From contig JAEZJR010000252.1 of NCBI GenBank assembly GCA_023415725.1, positions 1 through 7,261 of the forward strand: a DNA stretch of 7,261 bases, in the 5' to 3' direction. The notes under the pieces were generated by a model. The model saw only the letters and a program-made list of their open reading frames with translations, was not told the DNA's origin and searched no databases. Both the position numbers and the translations under genes were made by a program. Shown here piece after piece: positions 1 to 5,958 of this stretch (positions are counted from its first letter, which is position 1; every line of letters starts with the position of its first letter). Origin of the DNA: Acidobacteriota bacterium. Its GTDB lineage: Bacteria > Acidobacteriota > Blastocatellia > Pyrinomonadales > Pyrinomonadaceae.

Positions 1-346
1 TCTCAATGAGAGCGATCTCGAGAAGCTTGTCGTCCGCGATCTCTTTGACGACGACGGGGATCTTTCTTAATCCCGCCCTTTGTGCCGCACGCCATCTGCG
101 TTCCCCGGCCACGATCTGGTATTTGCCCTCTTTCCGACGTACCACTATGGGCTGGACGATGCCGTTGGCCTTTATAGACTGGGCAAGTTCATCCAACGTC
201 GCTTCGACGAATCGGGTCCGGGGTTGCTCGGGATTCGGCTCGACAAGGTCGAGGTCGATCTCGTGAAGACCCGCTTCGTTTGGTTCAGTGGCCGGGGCGT
301 CGCCAAGCAGTGCGCTCAGACCGCGGCCGAGTGGTTTCCTAGCCAT
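1..346 (-). CDS. parB: Chromosome partitioning protein ParB, N-terminal part (cut by window edge)
   Basis: ParB is the DNA-binding CTPase clamp that loads at parS centromere sites, spreads on neighbouring DNA and stimulates ParA ATPase. About 115 codons are visible, read from the ATG at 346 leftwards. The translation starts MARKPLGRGLSALLGD, a common ParB opening. It continues with the PNPEQPR segment (about residues 37-43), the IVQPIVVRR strand (about 63-71) and the GERRWRAA box (about 81-88), which in this family contacts CTP phosphates. It stops in the conserved ALIE segment. The helix-turn-helix and dimerisation domains lie outside the window, so the DNA specificity residues cannot be read. 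The start codon lies inside the end of parA (8-bp overlap), with a GGAG 10 bases before it, which indicates translational coupling in a parAB operon. The identity is secure. Confidence 0.96.
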   Translation of the reverse strand, partial: MARKPLGRGLSALLGDAPATEPNEAGLHEIDLDLVEPNPEQPRTRFVEATLDELAQSIKANGIVQPIVVRRKEGKYQIVAGERRWRAAQRAGLRKIPVVVKEIADDKLLEIALIE

Positions 347-1100
347 GGCTCAAGATCTCCTTCGCAAGTTCAATATAGCTTTCTGCCCCCCGTGATCGAG
401 CGTCATAAAGAATGATCGGCTTGCCGAAACTCGGCGCCTCCGCCAACCGTACGTTCCTAGGGATTACGGTTTTTAGCACCTGCGGCCCGTAAAAGTCCCG
501 AAGGTCTTTAGCGACTGCGGTGGAGAGGTTCGTTCTCTCATCGTACATCGTCAGCAATAAACCTTCGATCTTCAGTTCGGGATTCAATTCTCTCCGCAAT
601 CTCGCCAGCGTTTCGAAAAGTTCGGTGACCCCCTCGAGTGCAAAGTATTCACATTGGATCGGGACCAGCAACGTGTCCGCGGCCGTCAGGCCATTGACGG
701 TCAGGATCCCGAGGCTTGGGGGACAATCGATGATGATGTAGTGAAAATAGTCGCGTGCCTCGTCCAGTAGACGCTTTAGTACCCTTGCCCTGTCCTCCGC
801 CTCGGCGAATTCTATCTCTACCCCGGCTAAGTTCTTATCCGACGGGATCACCCACATAGTGGGAATCTCGGTCGGCAGCACGATTTCCCGTATAGAAACC
901 TTGCCGGACAACGCGTCGTAGAGGGTTTTCCGTTCGGGCTCGCGCGCGATGCCCGCACCGGAGGTGGCGTTCCCTTGCGGATCGGCATCGACTAAAAGTA
1001 CTTTTTTCTTGTGAGTCGCGAGGCCGGCGGCGAGGTTTATGGCGGTCGTTGTCTTCCCGACTCCCCCTTTTTGGTTCGCGATCGCGATTATCTTACCCAT
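339..1100 (-). CDS. parA: Chromosome partitioning ATPase ParA (Soj)
   Basis: ParA is a Walker-type ATPase that binds DNA non-specifically as an ATP dimer and drives segregation of ParB-parS complexes. The 253-residue protein is the normal length for chromosomal Soj/ParA. It begins MGKIIAIANQKGGVGKTT, with the deviant Walker A motif KGGVGKTT at residues 11-18. The LLVDADPQGN motif follows, with Asp40, and then a Walker B strand YIIIDCPPSLG with Asp125. There is no N-terminal helix-turn-helix, so this is the chromosomal type rather than the plasmid type Ia. The ATG at 1100 is fixed by the motif-bearing N-terminus, but no Shine-Dalgarno sequence is visible before it. The gene lies just downstream of three parS-like palindromes and overlaps the start of parB. 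ParB binding or spreading there might repress parAB; that last point is inference. Confidence 0.97.
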   Translation of the reverse strand: MGKIIAIANQKGGVGKTTTAINLAAGLATHKKKVLLVDADPQGNATSGAGIAREPERKTLYDALSGKVSIREIVLPTEIPTMWVIPSDKNLAGVEIEFAEAEDRARVLKRLLDEARDYFHYIIIDCPPSLGILTVNGLTAADTLLVPIQCEYFALEGVTELFETLARLRRELNPELKIEGLLLTMYDERTNLSTAVAKDLRDFYGPQVLKTVIPRNVRLAEAPSFGKPIILYDARSRGAESYIELAKEILSHG

Positions 1101-1175
1101 TTCAAAAGCAAATCGAATGGATAAGTTAGCATATCGGGGTTCAGTTTGAAGAATGCCCGGGCGATTCGAGCCAAA

Positions 1176-1195
1176 AATGTGGCACGTGCCACATT
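1176..1195. other. parS: parS-like centromere site 1
   Basis: The 16-bp core TGTGGCACGTGCCACA lies at 1178-1193 and the perfect palindrome extends to 20 bp. It has the frame of canonical parS (TGTTTCACGTGAAACA), including the central CACGTG and the outer TGT/ACA. It differs symmetrically at two positions in each half-site. The assignment as parS rests on this resemblance, on the repetition and on its place upstream of parAB. On the minus strand it is followed by five T residues. Confidence 0.75.
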
Positions 1196-1213
1196 ATGGT
1201 GAGCTCAAAACCA

Positions 1214-1239
1214 AAAAATGTGGCACGTGCCACATTTTT
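1214..1239. other. parS: parS-like centromere site 2
   Basis: The same 16-bp core lies at 1219-1234, inside a perfect 26-bp palindrome because the flanks are A5 on the left and T5 on the right. It is the longest and most symmetric of the three copies. Read on either strand it also looks like a hairpin followed by a T-run, so it could act as a bidirectional terminator as well as a ParB site. Confidence 0.75.
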
Positions 1240-1258
1240 GAGGGGTAATTCCATTGGA

Positions 1259-1280
1259 AATTGTGGCACGTGCCACAATT
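1259..1280. other. parS: parS-like centromere site 3
   Basis: The same 16-bp core lies at 1262-1277, within a 22-bp perfect palindrome flanked by AAT and ATT. It ends four bases from the mnmG stop codon. Core sequence conservation against differing flanks indicates selection on the 16-bp core, as expected for a protein-binding site. Confidence 0.75.
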
Positions 1281-1283
1281 CGA

Positions 1284-3173
1284 TCAATTTGTATTCGAAT
1301 TTTGAGGTTTGTAAGCGGTCAAATGCACCAGAACGGTCGAAATGGCCGCGGGAGTTAGACCGGTTATCTTTCGCACCTGACCGAAGTTTTGCGGCCGAGC
1401 CCGGTCGAGACGTTCGACCATTTCGTTCGAGAGACCGCTAATTGAACCGAACCGAAACCCGTCGGGCACTCTTAACGCATCGTGATGATTCACGCGTTCC
1501 GTCGCGAGCCGCTGCTTTTCGACATATCCAGCGTAAAGTGAGTCGGCGAGGGCGGTTCCTAGGTCGGAAACCTTCACGTCCTCACGCAAATCACTCGGCA
1601 AAAGCCTCTTTATCAGGTCGGGCGACACACCCGGCCGCATAGAAAGCTGCGAAAGCGTAAACGCATCCCCCAGATCCGCACCCAAAAGTTGCGAAACGCT
1701 CGCGTATTCCACCGACGATCGCTTGAACCGGGTGAGATCGAGTGCATTACGCAAACGTGCTAACCTGTCACGCTTCTGGTTGAAGCGTTCCCAGTCGTTT
1801 TCTCCCACTAATCCCGTTTCGCGTCCTTTCGGCGACAGCCGTTGGTCGGCGTTATCGTGCCGCAGTGTCAGCCTTGCTTCCGCCCTTGAAGTGAAGAGTC
1901 GATACGGTTCATCGACACCGTGCTGGATCAGGTCGTCCACCAGCACGCCAATATACGCCTCGTCCCGTCGAAGCACGAACGGTTCACGACCCTGCACCGC
2001 AAATGCTGCGTTTATCCCTGCCATCAATCCCTGGCAGGCCGCCTCCTCGTACCCGGTGGTCCCGTTAATCTGCCCTGCGAGGAAAAGCCGATCCATGCGG
2101 GTCGATTCCATCGTCGGGCGCAACTCCCGGGGGTCGACAAAATCGTATTCGATCGCGTAACCGGGGCGGATGATCCGAACATTCTCGAATCCGGGCACCA
2201 TCTGCAGCAATTCCTGCTGCAGCTGCGACGGGAGCGAGGTCGAGAAGCCGTTAAGGTAAACCTCGTTCGTGTTGTGCCCCTCAGGTTCCAGGAATAGCTG
2301 GTGCCGGTCCTTATCGGCGAACTTAACGACCTTGTCTTCGATCGACGGACAGTACCGCGGGCCGATCCCTTTGATCTTCCCGGAGTAGAGCGGGGACTGG
2401 TGCAGATTGTCCCTGATCGTCTGATGGAGCTTTTCGCTCGTGAACCCGATGTAGCACTTGATCTGGGGCTGCTCGACCCTCTCGGTGGCAAAAGAGAACG
2501 CTACCGGCTTCTCATCGGCGGGTTGGGGTTCGAAGGCGTCCCAGTCTATCGTCCGCCCGTCGAGACGCGGGGGAGTGCCGGTTTTTAGCCGCCCGACCGG
2601 GAAGTCTAACTCACGTAGGGCCTGGGCAAGTTCGATCGAGGCCGGCTCGCCTGCGCGGCCAGCGGAGTATGTTTGGCGGCCGGTGTGAACCGTGCCATTA
2701 AGGAATGTACCCGTCGCCACCACGACAGCTTCCGCTCCCAGACGCCTCGAATCCTGCAGCTCAACGCCGATAACCCTTTTGTTCTCAACAATTAACTTGA
2801 CTACCGTACCTTGACGGAGGTGAAGATCCGGCGTCGCTTCGAGCACCCGGCGCATCTCGGTACGGTACAAGCTCCGATCCGCCTGGGCCCGGGGCGATTG
2901 CACTGCGGGGCCTCGCGAACGGTTCAGAAGCCGGAATTGAATTCCGGTCCGGTCTATCACCCGCCCCATGATGCCGCCGAGAGCGTCGATCTCACGGACG
3001 ACATGTCCTTTGGCGATACCGCCGACGGCCGGATTACAGGACATCTGCCCGATCAGGTCGAGGTTGATCGTCACGAGCGCGGTCTCGCACCCGAGGCGCG
3101 CCGCGGCCGAGGCCGCCTCGCAGCCCGCGTGCCCCGCACCTATCACGATCACATCGAATTTCTCGTCGAACAT
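1284..3173 (-). CDS. mnmG: tRNA uridine-5-carboxymethylaminomethyl modification enzyme MnmG (GidA)
   Basis: MnmG is an FAD- and NADH-dependent enzyme that, with the GTPase MnmE, installs the carboxymethylaminomethyl group at C5 of wobble uridine 34 in certain tRNAs. It acts in the cytoplasm. At 629 residues it matches the usual length. The dinucleotide-binding motif GAGHAG is at residues 12-17 and the SCNPAVGGIAKG segment at about 45-56 (Cys46). The GRLKTGTPPRLDG block is at about 194-206, the PRYCPSIEDK block with Cys275 at about 272-281, and the NGTTGYEEAACQG signature follows. The C-terminal helical region that binds MnmE and tRNA is intact and ends in a typical GLTPAAISTVLVHL stretch. The ATG at 3173 is the canonical start, but no Shine-Dalgarno is visible. 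The start is directly preceded by a terminator-like hairpin and its own probable promoter. mnmE is not in the window. Confidence 0.98.
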   Translation of the reverse strand: MFDEKFDVIVIGAGHAGCEAASAAARLGCETALVTINLDLIGQMSCNPAVGGIAKGHVVREIDALGGIMGRVIDRTGIQFRLLNRSRGPAVQSPRAQADRSLYRTEMRRVLEATPDLHLRQGTVVKLIVENKRVIGVELQDSRRLGAEAVVVATGTFLNGTVHTGRQTYSAGRAGEPASIELAQALRELDFPVGRLKTGTPPRLDGRTIDWDAFEPQPADEKPVAFSFATERVEQPQIKCYIGFTSEKLHQTIRDNLHQSPLYSGKIKGIGPRYCPSIEDKVVKFADKDRHQLFLEPEGHNTNEVYLNGFSTSLPSQLQQELLQMVPGFENVRIIRPGYAIEYDFVDPRELRPTMESTRMDRLFLAGQINGTTGYEEAACQGLMAGINAAFAVQGREPFVLRRDEAYIGVLVDDLIQHGVDEPYRLFTSRAEARLTLRHDNADQRLSPKGRETGLVGENDWERFNQKRDRLARLRNALDLTRFKRSSVEYASVSQLLGADLGDAFTLSQLSMRPGVSPDLIKRLLPSDLREDVKVSDLGTALADSLYAGYVEKQRLATERVNHHDALRVPDGFRFGSISGLSNEMVERLDRARPQNFGQVRKITGLTPAAISTVLVHLTAYKPQNSNTN

Positions 3174-3184
3174 CAGATATATCT

Positions 3185-3209
3185 AAAAAAGGCGGTCCTC
3201 GCCGCCTTT
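3185..3209 (-). terminator. Intrinsic terminator, or attenuator, ahead of mnmG
   Basis: The inverted repeat AAAGGCGG (3188-3195) and CCGCCTTT (3202-3209) has a six-base loop. On the minus strand the G+C-rich stem runs into a continuous T6 (3190 to 3185). It could end the upstream sheath gene. However, a good promoter lies between that gene and the hairpin, and the mnmG ATG lies 11 bases beyond it, so it also sits in the predicted mnmG leader. Confidence 0.8.
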
Positions 3210-3223
3210 CGAGCAAACCTTAG

Positions 3224-3252
3224 ATTGTAAAAGAAACCTCCGATGTTGCCAA
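3224..3252 (-). promoter_or_regulatory. Probable sigma70-type promoter for mnmG
   Basis: On the minus strand, TTGGCA (3252-3247) matches five of six bases of the -35 consensus. After exactly 17 bp comes TACAAT (3229-3224), matching five of six of the -10 consensus. It starts 12 bp past the sheath gene stop codon. Transcription would begin near 3217 and give a leader of roughly 45 bases before the mnmG ATG, carrying the terminator-like hairpin. This is a sequence match only. Confidence 0.6.
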
Positions 3253-3263
3253 TATCTAACTGA

Positions 3264-4775
3264 TCAAGAGTTCCACTTACCGCGGAGCCCCGTGACCGGG
3301 TCCGCCACCGACTGGTGCCGCCCGAGCCTGACCTTGTCCATCGCCCTGTAAGAAATAAGCGGTGTCAGTCCGAACTCCATCAATTTCTCGACGCCCTTGT
3401 CCGTCATCTGAATCTCGGCGCAAGGCTTGTAGACCGTTTCCCCTTGGGCCTTATACATATGCAGGGGCAAACCCTCGACGTCCTGCTCCAGCATCCCGCC
3501 CATTTCATCCCAGCCGTACGCCGAATAACTGCGAGCGTGCAGCAAAGCAGATAAGAAGCACGCATTCGCCCAGCAATAATCGTCGTGGGACGGTTCACCA
3601 CCGAATTCCTCGAACTCGAAAGTCTCCAAAGGTTCGGTGTCGAATCCGTACGGCAGCCGGCATATGAACCTCGGTATTGTCATCCCGAGATACTGCGACT
3701 CGGCTTGCCCCCGCAGCGCCGTCCATAGTTTAGCCGCGTCGGTTTCCGCGTTCGTACTCCATTCGGAAGGGTCAGAATGATCAGCTAAAGAATGTATCCC
3801 GAGCACGTCCGGTCGCATATGCGCAACGAACGGTGCTCCCGCGGCCGCACAGATCCGGGAAACGCGCATCAATGCGGCGATATCGTCAACGACCGGCGAG
3901 AACGCGTAGTTTCCGGCAACGAACGCCCAAGGCTCCCCGCCAGGTGTCTCCACCGAATCGCGGATCAGCACTTTATACAGAAGCGTCGCCGAAAGCTCTT
4001 CTGCCGACTTCAGATCGCTCTCCAACTCATCCTTCGAGATATCCAGGAGGTAGATCTTGAGGTCACCCGACGTATCCGTCCTACGCACCTGGAAAAACAG
4101 CCCACGCCACGCGGCCTCCATTTCCTGAAACCGTCGATGATGCAGGATGCTCCGCATCAAACGGCTCGTCGCGGCGTCCACGACCGAGATCAGCGTCGTC
4201 TGCTCGTCCTCGTCCACCGACACGATATGCGATCGCACCAGTTCTTTAACCAACCCACCGAGTTCACCGCTAGCGCCGCGCTTCGGCGCGGCCGCACCGC
4301 CGGACGGTTGGGCGAGAATGGAGTCGAGCAGACTGTTCCCCGAGTTTTCAACGGGCGGTGCTTCTACCTCGACCGGCGTCGTCTCGGCCTCGATCCCGAA
4401 AATCTGTCTCGCTTCGCGTGCCGCCGCGTTGAACGAATCCGAATCCCTCAGCCTTTTCCGCAGGCCGCGCAGTTCAGAAAATACCGGAACCCGCCGGAAG
4501 ATCTCGTCGGGGTGGAGATCGTCGAGCGATCCGAACTCGAGCGACAATGTCGAGCCGTCCTCAAAATCCAGGTGGACGTGCGGTTTCAAACGAGCCATCA
4601 CCTCGTCGAAATTGTCCCGATCGATCTCGACCGGCCTGCGGCCCGAAACGGGGCCCTCAGCGCCGCCGCTCCAGTCGCCGAGCATGAGGATTCGAAATGG
4701 GAGATCCTCTATCGCTTGTCCGGGGTCGCCCTCGAAGGTGAATTCTGCTTCCAGTCCAATATCTGAGATCGGCAT
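3264..4775 (-). CDS. Fused TssB-TssC (VipA-VipB) type VI-like contractile sheath protein
   Basis: This looks like both subunits of a type VI secretion sheath in one chain of 503 residues. The first part resembles TssB: PFRILMLGDWSG (about 26-37), RRPVEIDRDNFDEVMARLKP (about 46-65), and a LHPDEIF segment (about 87-93). A low-complexity linker follows (about 130-170). The rest resembles TssC: ILHHRRFQEMEAAWRGL (about 210-226), PGGEPWAF (about 278-285), IPRFICRLPYG (about 367-377) and a W-N-rich helix region. It ends in ADPVTGLRGKWNS. Separate TssB and TssC are typically about 170 and 490 residues, so the TssC half is short. It lacks the terminal domain that includes the usual RPHFQLEGL-type strand. 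I chose the ATG at 4775, with a weak GGA 10 bases before it; an in-frame TTG at 4790 adds five residues and has no visible ribosome site. No other tss genes lie in the window. Confidence 0.85.
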   Translation of the reverse strand: MPISDIGLEAEFTFEGDPGQAIEDLPFRILMLGDWSGGAEGPVSGRRPVEIDRDNFDEVMARLKPHVHLDFEDGSTLSLEFGSLDDLHPDEIFRRVPVFSELRGLRKRLRDSDSFNAAAREARQIFGIEAETTPVEVEAPPVENSGNSLLDSILAQPSGGAAAPKRGASGELGGLVKELVRSHIVSVDEDEQTTLISVVDAATSRLMRSILHHRRFQEMEAAWRGLFFQVRRTDTSGDLKIYLLDISKDELESDLKSAEELSATLLYKVLIRDSVETPGGEPWAFVAGNYAFSPVVDDIAALMRVSRICAAAGAPFVAHMRPDVLGIHSLADHSDPSEWSTNAETDAAKLWTALRGQAESQYLGMTIPRFICRLPYGFDTEPLETFEFEEFGGEPSHDDYCWANACFLSALLHARSYSAYGWDEMGGMLEQDVEGLPLHMYKAQGETVYKPCAEIQMTDKGVEKLMEFGLTPLISYRAMDKVRLGRHQSVADPVTGLRGKWNS

Positions 4776-4815
4776 AATTTTCGGTTCCAAATATGCGGAA
4801 AGATTTTTGAAAACT

Positions 4816-4842
4816 ATTATGCCTATAACGCGGGAAAGTCAA
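4816..4842 (-). promoter_or_regulatory. Possible promoter of the sheath gene
   Basis: On the minus strand TTGACT (4842-4837) and CATAAT (4821-4816) each match five of six consensus bases, but the 15-bp spacer is short. A shifted -10 (TAATAG) would give 17 bp with a poorer match. It lies between the upstream terminator and the sheath ATG, where a promoter is needed. Moderate to weak support. Confidence 0.4.
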
Positions 4843-4855
4843 TCGAAACGCACAC

Positions 4856-4923
4856 AAAAAAACAAAGCCGACATCGGCCACCGCGAAGGAGGGAACAGGA
4901 TCACGCGGCGACCGATATCGGCT
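4856..4923 (-). terminator. Strong intrinsic terminator of the small membrane protein gene
   Basis: Two 20-base arms (4866-4885 and 4904-4923) pair along their full length as RNA on the minus strand, with three G-U wobbles, around an 18-base loop. The downstream minus-strand sequence reads TTTGTTTTTTT. There is no T-run on the other side, so it is directional. It begins 26 bases after the stop codon at 4950 and isolates this gene from the sheath gene. Confidence 0.9.
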
Positions 4924-4949
4924 CTGGAGGAGATGTGGTCGGAAACGAA

Positions 4950-5135
4950 CTAATGCTTCACATGTGAATCGTGAACGGTGGTCGGGAGCACGCCGATGAT
5001 CCCCATAAAGACCATGCCGAAACAAATGAACCCGAACACCACGACAGCCAAGGGGGTCGCATTGCCCGTGAAATAGAACGCCCCGACCACAAACAGATAC
5101 AGGGCCCAAAGGGAAATGTAGATCTTCGTCATCAT
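4950..5135 (-). CDS. Small two-helix membrane protein, unknown function
   Basis: I do not recognise this 61-residue protein. It has a short N-terminus (MMTKIY) and a first hydrophobic segment at about residues 7-22 (SLWALYLFVVGAFYF). A short TGNAT turn follows, then a second hydrophobic segment at about 27-48, rich in Gly, Val, Phe and Met. The tail is histidine-rich (HDSHVKH). It is probably an inner-membrane hairpin with both ends on the same side. Two adjacent ATGs are possible (5135 and 5132). The AGGTG at 5141-5145 lies 5 bases from the first and 8 from the second, so the shorter form is equally plausible. The frame stays open far upstream, but that region contains a terminator and has no ribosome site. 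The clear terminator after it and the one before it indicate a monocistronic gene. Confidence 0.7.
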   Translation of the reverse strand: MMTKIYISLWALYLFVVGAFYFTGNATPLAVVVFGFICFGMVFMGIIGVLPTTVHDSHVKH

Positions 5136-5316
5136 TTCAACACCTATCGAATCTAGGAGAAAACCGTAAAGCCGTTGCTTTATCCGCATAGAGATATCGC
5201 AACCCGCGTGCCGGTTCGTTTTGTCCGTATTTATCGATGTTCCGGTATTTTGATGTGCGAAATTTTCCAAATCCCCCGCGTAAGGATGCGAGGTTTCACG
5301 CGCTCTCGCGATCTGG
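5136..5316 (-). promoter_or_regulatory. Leader and promoter region of the small membrane protein gene
   Basis: This roughly 180-bp stretch has no gene I can support. It must hold the promoter of the small membrane protein, because a terminator lies just upstream. AT-rich patches are present, for example around 5225-5270, but I see no convincing pair of -35 and -10 boxes. The only clear signal is the AGGTG ribosome site at 5141-5145. Confidence 0.4.
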
Positions 5317-5344
5317 AAAACAAATGGCCGGCGGGTGCCGGCCA
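5317..5344 (-). terminator. Intrinsic terminator of the PPOX-family gene
   Basis: TGGCCGGC (5325-5332) and GCCGGCCA (5337-5344) form a perfect 8-bp G+C-rich stem with a 4-base loop. On the minus strand it is followed by TTTGTTTT. It starts 15 bases after the flavoprotein stop codon. Confidence 0.85.
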
Positions 5345-5359
5345 GATTCGAATCTTCGA

Positions 5360-5851
5360 TCAATGCATTTCGGGCGTCCGCGTTCGGGCCGTCACCGGCT
5401 CTCGCCCGCGCGTTCGATCGACTGTCCTGCGCCCCGTCATCTTTCGCGGGCGCACCCGGTAGATCACCTCGACGTTCTGCCGCACCCAACTGTCCATCCA
5501 CCGGATGCTCACCGCGGGCGTGAGCCGCGGGTTCACCTCGAGGATATGGTCCAGGGCAGCACTCCGCTCATCTTCGTCAACGAGCTGCTCCACCCGCCCG
5601 AACGCTATCACGCTGACCCAATGTTCCTTATCCGTGACCTCTTCGGCCTGAAGGCAAAGTTCGGGGTTCGCTCGAAGCATTTCCGCCTTTTTCCCTTCGG
5701 TCGTGTAGATGAAAATATGCTCCCCGTCGTAAGCGTAATGCACCGGGACGACGTACGGGAGATCGTCCTGAGAGCAGGCGAGATGGGCGTAATTCAACCG
5801 CTTCAGGGTTTCGCGAATCTCATCATCATTCATTTCTTCGATCTCTACCAT
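5360..5851 (-). CDS. Pyridoxamine 5'-phosphate oxidase-like (NimA-type) FMN-binding protein
   Basis: The 163-residue protein fits the split-barrel flavin-binding family that includes NimA nitroimidazole-resistance proteins. These are cytoplasmic flavoproteins whose natural substrates are mostly unknown; some reduce nitro compounds. After a short acidic helix (MNDDEIRETL) come the strands NYAHLACSQDDLPYVVPVHY (about 20-39) and HIFIYTTEGKKAEMLRANPE (about 45-64). A WVSVIAFGRVEQL strand follows (about 78-90), and a helix of the DHILEVNP type. The barrel ends near VEVIYRVRPRKMTGRR. Family members often stop about there; this one has some 22 further residues rich in Arg and Thr. The ATG at 5851 has AGGAGG (5859-5864) seven bases upstream. 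It is divergent from the stress protein gene and has its own terminator. True pyridoxine biosynthesis (PdxH) is unlikely because the sequence is the shorter NimA-like type. Confidence 0.88.
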   Translation of the reverse strand: MVEIEEMNDDEIRETLKRLNYAHLACSQDDLPYVVPVHYAYDGEHIFIYTTEGKKAEMLRANPELCLQAEEVTDKEHWVSVIAFGRVEQLVDEDERSAALDHILEVNPRLTPAVSIRWMDSWVRQNVEVIYRVRPRKMTGRRTVDRTRGREPVTARTRTPEMH

Positions 5852-5958
5852 TACCCTTCCTCCTGCCTCGCCGTCTATTTATATTCTAATTTACCTCATT
5901 TCCCTTCGGCTCGGGCATAAAGGTTGCGTCATATGGAAGTGAAGGAGGTAATTTCACA
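5852..5958. promoter_or_regulatory. Divergent promoter region between the PPOX-like and stress protein genes
   Basis: This 107-bp spacer serves both genes. An AT-rich core sits at about 5875-5893. On the minus strand TAGAAT (5888-5883) is a possible -10, about 30 bases before the flavoprotein ATG. On the plus strand CATAAA (5916-5921) is a possible -10 for the stress gene. Neither has a good -35 box, which may mean activator control or another sigma factor. Both genes have strong ribosome sites: AGGAGG for the minus gene and AAGGAGGT (5942-5949) for the plus gene. Confidence 0.5.

Larger units (their letters stand above)
1101..1283. promoter_or_regulatory. mnmG-parA spacer: parS-like cluster and probable parAB promoter region
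   Basis: This 183-bp non-coding spacer holds three identical 16-bp palindromes with centres near 1185.5, 1226.5 and 1269.5. They are therefore 41 and 43 bp apart, close to four helical turns each. The parAB promoter should lie between the first palindrome and the parA ATG, on the minus strand. I see only weak -10-like elements there (for example TATGCT) and no convincing pair of boxes. Many bacteria have rsmG (gidB) between mnmG and parA; it is absent here. Confidence 0.7.

Noticed and set aside
1116..1124. TTATCCATT on the minus strand and TTATCCGCA at 5180-5188 as DnaA boxes
   Set aside because: Each is an isolated imperfect match, with no cluster or AT-rich unwinding region, so no origin can be called in this window.
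2933..2951. Inverted repeat CCGGAATTGAATTCCGG inside mnmG
   Set aside because: It lies in the highly conserved coding stretch DRTGIQFRLL, has no T-run, and is best explained by the protein sequence.
3792..4766. Long open frame on the plus strand (324 codons)
   Set aside because: It lies wholly antisense to the sheath gene, whose translation matches TssB and TssC motifs. The plus-strand product is rich in Arg, Pro and His and has no recognisable domain.
4957..4968. TTCACATGTGAA palindrome as a fourth parS-like site
   Set aside because: It has CACATGTG instead of the CACGTG core, lies in the last codons of the small membrane gene, and does not match the three-copy repeat.
5136..5501. N-terminal extension of the small membrane protein in the same frame
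   Set aside because: The extension has low-complexity Arg/Ala/Asp-rich content, crosses an intrinsic terminator, overlaps the 3' end of the flavoprotein gene, and has no ribosome site. The hydrophobic protein with an SD starts at 5135 or 5132.
5237..5920. Plus-strand open frame of 227 codons across the flavoprotein gene
   Set aside because: It is antisense to the NimA-like gene, runs through that gene's terminator and promoter region, and has no family motif.
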